Shown: positions 25,840-33,049 of the stretch, piece by piece
How positions within the stretch are numbered: the first letter of the stretch is position 1
How the letters are laid out: every line of letters starts with the position of its first letter
DNA from: Methanosarcinales archaeon
GTDB lineage: Archaea > Halobacteriota > Methanosarcinia > Methanosarcinales > Methanosarcinaceae
Assembly: GCA_031260345.1 (NCBI GenBank)
Contig: JAIRKA010000109.1
Coordinates: 1-33,049, forward strand
Direction of reading: 5' to 3'
Length of the DNA stretch: 33,049 nucleotides
Notes under the pieces: generated by a model
The model's input: only the letters and a program-made list of their open reading frames with translations
What the model was told of the DNA's origin: nothing
Database searches by the model: none
Made by a program: the position numbers and the translations under genes

Positions 25840-26133
25840 TCACCCTTCTTCGGCTTTAAAGAATAAAGCGCAGTGGCACATGCCGTCCCGTTCAATCTCC
25901 TCTTCATGATAAATACAGGGGCAGATAATGTTGCGATCGACCTTCTTGTCCCCAAAAACAATGCGGCACGGACAGTATTGGGCGCCGTATTGTTCGCGGC
26001 GCTTTGCAAGCCCTTCGTACACCAAATCCAACTCTTCAGGATTCGGGTTCAAACGATAGCCTTTTTTTTTGGCATACTTCTCGGCATACGCTTGAACTTT
26101 GTTTTTTGTTTCTTCAAATGTCATTTCAACCAC
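25840..26133 (-). CDS. Ferredoxin-thioredoxin reductase catalytic-subunit-like protein
   Basis: 97 aa with classic motif CPC-x16-CPC-x8-CHC (YCPCRIVFGDKKVDRNIICPCIYHEEEIERDGMCHCALFF). Confidence 0.93.
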   Translation of the reverse strand: MVEMTFEETKNKVQAYAEKYAKKKGYRLNPNPEELDLVYEGLAKRREQYGAQYCPCRIVFGDKKVDRNIICPCIYHEEEIERDGMCHCALFFKAEEG

Positions 26134-26308
26134 CGACTTAAACTCACTTTTCGAAATTTATTTTTTGTTATAATTTAAACCAATTTAAATCAATCACTAA
26201 TCAAATTAGAGAAGCCTGATTAATAAATTTTGGGTCACGATAAGAATGAGCATATTTTTTATTGTTAAAGCCTACAAGTGAATATCAAAACAAAGGGATG
26301 GAAAAAAT

Positions 26309-27100
26309 ATGGCAACAACTGCAATTGTCTCCTGTCGGATTTTTGAAGATGAATTAACACATTTAATGAAAAAGGAACAGGAAAAGAAAACACGCTTGTT
26401 TTTGATTGAAACGGAATTTATTGAATCTATTGAAAGAAAATTCAACGATGAAAGCATCGTTTATGAAAAAATTCAGAGCGATCAAGTCGAAGAGAAAGTC
26501 AGTGAGCCCACAGACGCTCAAAATACGATTATTCTTCGACTGATTGAGTTTTCAATGGAAGCGCGTCCTGCAGAGATTAAAAACGCCGTTTACGAAAGAA
26601 TTAAACCGATTCAAAATGTTGCCGACGGCATTCTGGTCTTTTACGGCCTTTGCGGCAACGTTCTCGGAAGCATTGAAGGTGACCTCAGCCTCCCTGATTG
26701 TCCGGTTCGTATCCTGCGCGATGAAGAGGGGAATGTAGGAGATGACTGCATTTGCATATCTCTTGGAAGCCGAAAGAAATATTTGCACATTCTCAAAACT
26801 GACGGGCGTGAAGGAACCTATTTTCTGACGCCGATGCAGGCAGCGTATTGGAGAGAAATCGCCTACGCCAGTATGCTTACGCCCGATCCGAATGACGATG
26901 AAATGTTGAAAATGGTTTTTGAATATTCCGGCTACAAAAATGTCGGAAAAATAAAAACAGGGCTTCAATATGAAAAAGAATTTGATGAAATCGTTGACGA
27001 TTTTTCAAAAAGATTCAATTTAAAAATCATTGAATATGAAGGAACGTCTTCAATGATTGAACAATCGTTTGAAAAATTTTTGAAAGAGTTGGATGCGTAA
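26309..27100 (+). CDS. DUF1638-like protein
   Basis: MATTAIVSCRIFEDELTHLM...GILVFYGLCGNVLGSIEGDLSLPDCPVRILRDEEGNVGDDCICISLGSRKKYL...GTYFLTPMQAAYW; typical DUF1638 layout. Confidence 0.75.
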   Translation: MATTAIVSCRIFEDELTHLMKKEQEKKTRLFLIETEFIESIERKFNDESIVYEKIQSDQVEEKVSEPTDAQNTIILRLIEFSMEARPAEIKNAVYERIKPIQNVADGILVFYGLCGNVLGSIEGDLSLPDCPVRILRDEEGNVGDDCICISLGSRKKYLHILKTDGREGTYFLTPMQAAYWREIAYASMLTPDPNDDEMLKMVFEYSGYKNVGKIKTGLQYEKEFDEIVDDFSKRFNLKIIEYEGTSSMIEQSFEKFLKELDA

Positions 27101-27223
27101 TCAGAGGCATCAATTTCAAAAAAGATTCCGAAAAACGAGTACACTCGATTATTAAAAACAAAAATAAACATGCGATTAAAGCATAATTGAAAAAAAGAAA
27201 ACGAAAAGAAAAAAGAATAAACG

Positions 27224-27242
27224 GAAAGGGAGTGACCCTTTC
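27224..27242 (-). terminator. Hairpin terminator between convergent DUF1638 and PKD genes
   Basis: GAAAGGG-AGTGA-CCCTTTC; T-rich on the minus strand afterwards. Confidence 0.55.
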
Positions 27243-27268
27243 ACAATTTATTCATGATCTTTGTTATT

Positions 27269-29074
27269 TTATTTGTTTGACCTTCTTCTGGAATACGCGC
27301 CGAGGCCGACAAGACCGAGGAGGGCCGCAATTGCAAGCAACATGCCGAAGCCCGGAATCACGAACTGCGGAGAGTCGTCAGATCCATTGCCTGATTGGTT
27401 GCTGTCATTTCCTGCGGGGGGTTCCGGCGGTATAGGAGGTACAGCGGTTTGTTGGTCTTCAGTCCAGATTTCCTGACCGTTTCCGAGTCTCTGAAGCTGA
27501 GATTCACCGTATGCGTTCTTAACCGTCAATGTGACGTTGTAGTGACCGGATCTCTGGTAGACATGTCTCGGGTTCTGCACGGTAGAGGTTTGGCCGTCAC
27601 CGAAGTCCCAGTGCCAGGAAGTCGGGTTGCCTGCTGAAAGGTCAGTGAACTGAACAGGGTGCGGTGCGACACCTGAGAGGACGTCAGCGCTGAAGTTGGC
27701 GCGCGGAGCGGTTCCGACTGTGATGTAGCGTTCCTTCGTTGCCGTGTTGTTGCCGAATTCATTTGTAACAGTTAACCTGACGGTGTAAGTACCTGCGGCA
27801 GTGTATGTGTGGTTGGGGTTTCTCTCAGTAGAAGTTCTGTTGTCGCCAAAGTCCCATCTGTACGTCAAGTTCTGACCCTGTGATCTGTCAGTAAACGAGA
27901 CATTCAGCGGGGAAACACCGCTTGTCGGTGTACCTGTGAAGTCCGCGACAGGAACTGCGCCGACACTGACGAAACCGGTCTTAAGGATAGAGTCCGTTGC
28001 GCCGCAGGGGTTCGTAACGGTCAAAGCGACTGTGTACGTTCCCGTTCTGTTGTAAACTTTGACAGGGTTTCTTTCAGTAGAAGTCGTACCGTCACCGAAG
28101 TTCCAAAGGTAACCGGAACCTGCGCCGGCTCCGACAGTCGCATCCGTAAAGTTGACTCTTAACGGAGCACTTCCCTGGTTGTTGGCTGCAGTAAAGTCTG
28201 CTTTAAGCGTGTCTGTGATTGACACGTTTCTCAAAGTGTAGTTGAATGTGCCGAAGTTATTGGACGCGGACATTGTCACGTTGTAAGTGCCTGCCGCGGC
28301 ATAGGTATGCGTCGGGTTTCTTTCGGTAGAAGTTCTGTTGTCGCCAAAGTCCCATCTGAAGGTGGTTCCTTCGGTAACATTTCCGTGTGTGGTAAAGACA
28401 ACCTGTTTAGAGTTGACCGTTCCGTTTGCAGTGAAGAAGACGTAAGGTGCCGTGCCGACATTGATGAAGGCTCTGGATGTCTTTGTGTCATTGCTGAATT
28501 CGTTTGAAACAGTTAAAGAAACATTGTAGGTTCCTGTCTGGTTGTAAACCTTCGTCGGGTTTCTTTCAGTGGAGGTTGTTCCGTCACCGAAATCCCAAAG
28601 GTATCTGGTCGGGTTTCCGCTGGAATTGTCCGTAAATCTGACAGAAAGCGGAGCCTGGCCTGCCGTGGTGTTTGCCGTGAAATCAGCAACAACGCCGCCG
28701 CCGACAAAGATGTAATTTGTCTTAGTCTCGGTTCTGTTTCCGAATGAGTTGGTAATTGTCAAAGAAACGGTGTAGTTTCCTTCTCTGGTGTAAGTGTGCG
28801 ATACATTGCCAACCCGATTGGAGGTTGTACCGTCACCGAAGTTCCAGAGATAGGTAAACTGCGCATCTGCGCCTCTGTAAGACAAGTCAGTGAACTGAAC
28901 GGTTAACGGTGCGACACCGCGGACGGGCTGGCCGGAGAAGTCCGGAGCGGGAAGCGCGCCCACATTAATATAACCGTCGTCAGCTAACGCCATCGATGTT
29001 AAGGAAAAAAGAAGACAAAGAGCAAAAATGCCCATTGCTGCTTTTTTCATATATTGCTTGGTTTTCATATGCAA
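27269..29074 (-). CDS. Multi-PKD-domain surface protein with PGF-CTERM-like sorting signal
   Basis: 601 aa; signal peptide; about six PKD repeats (W/D FGDGTTSTERNP...HTY...GTYxVxLTVTN); C-terminus VIPGFGMLLAIAALLGLVGLGAYSRRRSNK. Confidence 0.92.
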   Translation of the reverse strand: MHMKTKQYMKKAAMGIFALCLLFSLTSMALADDGYINVGALPAPDFSGQPVRGVAPLTVQFTDLSYRGADAQFTYLWNFGDGTTSNRVGNVSHTYTREGNYTVSLTITNSFGNRTETKTNYIFVGGGVVADFTANTTAGQAPLSVRFTDNSSGNPTRYLWDFGDGTTSTERNPTKVYNQTGTYNVSLTVSNEFSNDTKTSRAFINVGTAPYVFFTANGTVNSKQVVFTTHGNVTEGTTFRWDFGDNRTSTERNPTHTYAAAGTYNVTMSASNNFGTFNYTLRNVSITDTLKADFTAANNQGSAPLRVNFTDATVGAGAGSGYLWNFGDGTTSTERNPVKVYNRTGTYTVALTVTNPCGATDSILKTGFVSVGAVPVADFTGTPTSGVSPLNVSFTDRSQGQNLTYRWDFGDNRTSTERNPNHTYTAAGTYTVRLTVTNEFGNNTATKERYITVGTAPRANFSADVLSGVAPHPVQFTDLSAGNPTSWHWDFGDGQTSTVQNPRHVYQRSGHYNVTLTVKNAYGESQLQRLGNGQEIWTEDQQTAVPPIPPEPPAGNDSNQSGNGSDDSPQFVIPGFGMLLAIAALLGLVGLGAYSRRRSNK

Positions 29075-29505
29075 AACTCCATTTGTTTAAAGTGAAAATC
29101 ATGGTTAAGTGAACCATTTTTGCAGATTCGTGTAGAACTGAACAATGATAACAATAATAACAACAGTCAACACTGCAAAATGTCAGAATGCCCGACATTT
29201 GTTTTGAGAACGCTGTTAATTATCTGTGAACTTCCGGAATCTGAATTTGAAATGGACATAAATTATCAATGCCCGGCTTCAAATAGATTTCTGAGGTAAA
29301 ATAGAAAGGGAGAGTATAAATAGATTTTCATGAGCAAGGTGTAATTTATGACATGGAGATAACAAAATAAACAAAATATCAGGTAATATTTGAAATAATA
29401 ATGTTTAAAAACGCAAACCTAAAATTTCCCTTTGGTTTTTAAAATACACATTCTTATTATATAATTATTCGCATTCAAAAAGAGAAACCAAAATATTTTC
29501 AGTTT

Positions 29506-29570
29506 GAATTTGAAATAATTTTCAAGTCGGGATTTGAAATAATTTTTCATAGATCGGGCTTGAAAATATG
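29506..29570. repeat. Imperfect tandem repeat, about 25-27 bp, about 2.5 copies
   Basis: gaatttgaaataattttcaagtcgg / gatttgaaataatttttcatagatcgg / gcttgaaaatatg, in the long intergenic region before gatE. Confidence 0.6.
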
Positions 29571-29731
29571 ATCTTTTAAGAAAAACAACTGAAAATTCAG
29601 TAATATTATTTAATTCATCAATCATTGGGCAATGTTTTTTAATATTGATTTTATTTTGTAGTTTGTACTTTTTTATTTAAAATCTAAAAAATCAAAAATT
29701 TAAATTTATTTAAATTGCAAGGAAATTTAAA

Positions 29732-31648
29732 ATGAGTCATGAAGCTAAAACTATCCCTGACTACGATTATGAAGCGCTCGGCTTGATGGTCGGCCTTGAA
29801 ATTCACCAGCAGGTGGACTCGCCGACAAAACTTCACTGCCGCTGCCCGAACATCTACAGGGAGCCGGAAGAATCGACGCATGAAATCAGAAGATACTTGC
29901 GCCCCAAAGCCAACAATTTAGGCATGATGGACCGCGCCGTTGTTGAACAGACACAGGCGAACCGCCAAAGCCGGTACATGGTTTTTGATACGACTTGTTT
30001 GGGAGAGTTGGATGAAGCCGGTCCCGCGCCTGTGAACCCGGAAGCATTGAAAACAACGCTCGAAGTTTCCAAACTGTTGCACATGGTTCCTGTTGACCGC
30101 GCTCACACAATGAGAAAAATAATCGCTGACGGATCCAGCCCCGGCGGCTTTCAGAGAACGACATTTATCGCCGGAAACGGCCGGATTGAAACGAAGTCCG
30201 GGGTGTGCCGCATTGCCAGCTTGTGCTTAGAAGAAGAATCCGCGCCGAGAATGGAAGAATCAGAAGGATATATCGTCTTTTCTCTTGACCGACTTGGAAT
30301 TCCGTTGATTGAAATCGCAACCGAACCGGATATCAGAACGCCGGAACAGACTTTTGAAGTTGCCGCTTATCTCGGCATGGCGCTTCGCTCCACCCTCGGC
30401 GTTAAAAGAGGGATTGGAACAATCCGTCAGGATGTCAACGTTTCAATCAAAAACGGAACGCGTGTTGAAATGAAAGGTGTCCAGGCTTTGTCCATGATTG
30501 GCGAAATCGTCAAGCGAGAGATATTCAGACAGCTTGCGCTCATTGAGATTAAAGATGAACTGAACGCAAAAGGCGCGTCTGTCGATACAACGCTCTATGA
30601 TGTGACGGACGTGTTTGCGGAAACGAAATCTAAAGTGATTTTGAACAGCGCCAAAGACAGAAAGATTGTGGCCATTCGCCTGAAAGGATTTAACGGCTTC
30701 ATCGGAAGAGAAGTTCAGCCAGGCAGAAGGCTCGGAACGGAATTGTCTGAGAAAGCCAAAGCTGTCGGCGTTTCCGGATTGTTTCACACGGACGAGCTGC
30801 CGAATTATGGCATTACCGCTGAAGAGACGGAAGCGCTCAGAAGGGCTGTCGGCGCCGAACCGGACGATGCCGTCATCATGATTTCCGGCCGCACTGAAAT
30901 CGTCAATCGCGCAATGGAATCAGTTGTTCAGCGCGCGGAACAAGTCCTCGTTGAAATTCCGCAGGAAACGCGCCATGCGCTTCCCGACGGCAATAATTCA
31001 TATTTGAGGCCGCTTCCGGGAGCGGCCAGAATGTATCCGGAAACAGATCTTCCGACATTTACAATCAGCCGTCGGGAATACCTCGATTTAGCGGCGCCCG
31101 AACTTTTGATTGAAAAAGCGGAGCGCTACATGAAAGAATACGGCATTAACGAAGAATTTGCCGATGCGATCGCGTTTTCCAAATACATGCAGCTTTTTGA
31201 AAAGCTCGCCGAGAAATACAAAGGAAACGAAGCGGCAACGCCGACTTTGCTTGTCAGAACATTTACAGGCGTTTTGCCCGAATTGAAAAGAGAAGGGCTG
31301 GACGTTGATTCAATTACCGACTCGAAATTCGAAGAAATGTTTGATTTGATTGCAGGCGGAACGCTTCCGAAAGATGCCTCCCGCAATATTTTAGTGATGG
31401 TCTGCAATGACTCGGGCTGCATTATTGTCGAAGCCGCTGAGAAACTCGGCATCGGTGCCGTTGATCGGAAAGAAATCGAAGAGTATATGGACACCATTGT
31501 CGCTGAGAGAAAAGATTTCATTGCCGAAAAAGGTCCCGCAGCCGTCGGTCCGCTGATGGGAATCGTGATGGAAAAATACCGCGGCAAGATTGAAGGCAAA
31601 GAAGTCAGCGCAATGTTAAAAGATAAGATTGACAAGATGGCGAAGTGA
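29732..31648 (+). CDS. gatE: Glutamyl-tRNA(Gln) amidotransferase subunit E
   Basis: 638 aa; GLMVGLEIHQQVDSPTKLHCRCPNIYRE, DGSSPGGFQRTTFIAGNGRIE, RLGIPLIEIATEPDIRTPEQ, LGVKRGIGTIRQDVNVSIKNGTRVEMKGVQ; GatB/E tail at the C-terminus. Confidence 0.96.
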   Translation: MSHEAKTIPDYDYEALGLMVGLEIHQQVDSPTKLHCRCPNIYREPEESTHEIRRYLRPKANNLGMMDRAVVEQTQANRQSRYMVFDTTCLGELDEAGPAPVNPEALKTTLEVSKLLHMVPVDRAHTMRKIIADGSSPGGFQRTTFIAGNGRIETKSGVCRIASLCLEEESAPRMEESEGYIVFSLDRLGIPLIEIATEPDIRTPEQTFEVAAYLGMALRSTLGVKRGIGTIRQDVNVSIKNGTRVEMKGVQALSMIGEIVKREIFRQLALIEIKDELNAKGASVDTTLYDVTDVFAETKSKVILNSAKDRKIVAIRLKGFNGFIGREVQPGRRLGTELSEKAKAVGVSGLFHTDELPNYGITAEETEALRRAVGAEPDDAVIMISGRTEIVNRAMESVVQRAEQVLVEIPQETRHALPDGNNSYLRPLPGAARMYPETDLPTFTISRREYLDLAAPELLIEKAERYMKEYGINEEFADAIAFSKYMQLFEKLAEKYKGNEAATPTLLVRTFTGVLPELKREGLDVDSITDSKFEEMFDLIAGGTLPKDASRNILVMVCNDSGCIIVEAAEKLGIGAVDRKEIEEYMDTIVAERKDFIAEKGPAAVGPLMGIVMEKYRGKIEGKEVSAMLKDKIDKMAK

Positions 31649-31754
31649 TGAAAAACATTTTGAAATCTTACTTTTTTAATTTAAAAATCGGAAGTGATGA
31701 TTTAGGGTTTTTTTGAAAAACGGGACGATAAATTAGGATTAAATATTGAAAAAC

Positions 31755-31820
31755 GGAGCAGTTCGCGCGCGACGACAACCTCCAAAGACCGCGAAGCGAT
31801 TTTTCAGCAAAGAGTGCTCC
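31755..31820 (+). other. Candidate structured GC-rich element downstream of gatE
   Basis: Closed by GGAGCA (31755-31760) / TGCTCC (31815-31820), with internal TTCGCG (31762-31767) / CGCGAA (31790-31795). Confidence 0.4.
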
Positions 31821-32040
31821 CAAGTGCAAACAGGCGAAGCCGAACAATTCTTCGCTCAGCGTTTTGAAAAAAGCGATCACAAATGCCGAATATGAGGTTT
31901 AACTGCTATTCCGTCTAGGTTTTTCATTTTTGGATTCATCGACATATACAGGCTAAAAATTTTATAAATATAAATATATATTAGATGCTATATTTATTTT
32001 AGCATCCGACTTTTTGGAGGATAAACTCGGAGGATAAAAT

Positions 32041-33049
32041 ATGGCACTCAATCACTTATTACAATCCAATTTGGATACACATCGCTTTATAAAATACATT
32101 TTTCTGATTTTTGCATCATTGATTCTCTTATTTTCGTTCGTTGGCGGAGCACACGCTGCCAATGGCGCTTTCGGCGGAGGGGAAGGGACTCAGCTCAATC
32201 CTTTTATCATTGAAGATGCCGCTGACTTAACGGCAATCAATTCACATCTTGGCAGTTGCTTTATTTTGGGTCAAAATATTACGCTGACAGGGGAATGGAC
32301 ACCGATCGGGTCTCTCGCAAATCCGTTTACGGGAAGGTTGGACGGAAACGGGAAAACAATTTCAAATTTGACAATTAATTCGACATCACCCTATGTCGGT
32401 TTATTTTCCTGCACAAGCGGCGCTTCTATTACCAATTTAACGCTTGAATCTGCAGTTGTTCAAAGTACTGCATCTAATTCCGGAGCTCTTGCAGGCCAGG
32501 CAAATAATACGATTTTTGACAACATCACCATTACGGGAGATATAAAGGGAAATAGTCAGGTCGGCGGTTTGGCGGGCTTTGTAGTCAGTAATTCAACTAT
32601 TTCAAACTCCTTTGCGGCAGGAAATGTAAGTGGAAATGGTACAGTCGGCGGTTTTGTAGGCGATGTATACAGTTCAACCATTTCAAACTCCTCCGCTGTC
32701 GGAAATGTAAGTGGGGCCGGCTCCACCGGCGGTTTTGTAGGCTATGCATTCGAACCAACCATTTCAAACTCTTTCTTTATCGGAAATGTAAGTGGAAGTG
32801 AATTAGTCGGCGGTTTTATAGGCGAGACATATCTTTTAAATATTTCAAACTCCTTCGCGGCAGGAAATGTAAGCGGAAATGAGTTAGTCGGCGGTTTTGC
32901 GGGCAAAGTAAGCTTTTATTCAACTATTTCAAACTCCTTCACTATCGGAAATGTAAGTGGAAATAGTTCAGTCGGCGGTTTTATAGGTCAGATGGACCGC
33001 ACTGAAATCAGCAACATTATGATCCTAAATAATTTTGTTAACGGAACAA
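32041..33049 (+). CDS. GLUG-motif repeat surface protein, incomplete at the right edge
   Basis: Absent from the ORF track because no stop lies in the window. MALNHLLQSNLDTHRFIKYIFLIFASLILLFSFVGGAHAANGAFGGGEGTQLNPFIIEDAADLTAIN...; repeats of ISNSFAxGNVSGNxxVGGFxG. Confidence 0.85.
   Translation, partial: MALNHLLQSNLDTHRFIKYIFLIFASLILLFSFVGGAHAANGAFGGGEGTQLNPFIIEDAADLTAINSHLGSCFILGQNITLTGEWTPIGSLANPFTGRLDGNGKTISNLTINSTSPYVGLFSCTSGASITNLTLESAVVQSTASNSGALAGQANNTIFDNITITGDIKGNSQVGGLAGFVVSNSTISNSFAAGNVSGNGTVGGFVGDVYSSTISNSSAVGNVSGAGSTGGFVGYAFEPTISNSFFIGNVSGSELVGGFIGETYLLNISNSFAAGNVSGNELVGGFAGKVSFYSTISNSFTIGNVSGNSSVGGFIGQMDRTEISNIMILNNFVNGT
32599..33006 (+). repeat. About five tandem 81-84 bp repeats within the GLUG protein gene
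   Basis: ATTTCAAACTC starts or near-starts at 32599, 32680, 32761, 32842 and 32926; steps 81, 81, 81, 84. Confidence 0.85.

Noticed and set aside
29101-29117. ATGGTT-AAGTG-AACCAT hairpin near the PKD gene start
   Set aside because: Short 6-bp AT-rich stem in AT-rich DNA; too likely by chance to list as a feature.
29886-30787. Antisense ORFs across gatE
   Set aside because: Shadow ORFs of a highly confident CDS.
32599-33006. Regular 81-bp spacing considered as a CRISPR-like array
   Set aside because: The repeats are in frame, translate to GLUG motifs, and have no unique spacers between short identical repeats. No cas genes are present.

Overview
This 33 kb window looks like a methanogenic archaeal chromosome, probably Methanosarcinales-like. 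That rests on two methanogenesis-marker-type proteins, GatE, a stand-alone NifB, DUF447, DUF1638, an FTR-type reductase and PGF-CTERM/PKD surface proteins. It is mostly core metabolism, interleaved with large repetitive surface proteins: a lipoprotein at 575-3259, a PKD protein at 27269-29074, and a GLUG-repeat protein running off the right edge from 32041. The most system-like locus is 14.9-22.4 kb: a DUF2162-like multi-TM protein, a MotA/TolQ/ExbB-like protein, a single-TM DUF2149/ExbD-like protein and a 1797-aa CobN-like protein. The CobN-like protein has a signal peptide and a C-terminal TM anchor, which suggests an energised chelatase or import machine working outside the membrane. Other points of interest are a solitary, AT-rich OLD-type ATPase/TOPRIM gene; a degenerate KaiC-like protein that has lost its Walker A motif; a tRNA-Thr 3' fragment about 0.74 kb upstream of the intact tRNA-Thr(GGT); a nested 129-nt inverted repeat plus further structured GC-rich islands in non-coding DNA; and a 21-bp-spaced direct repeat upstream of cobN. 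All calls come from reading the sequence and supplied ORFs. No database search was run, so family names are from recognition.
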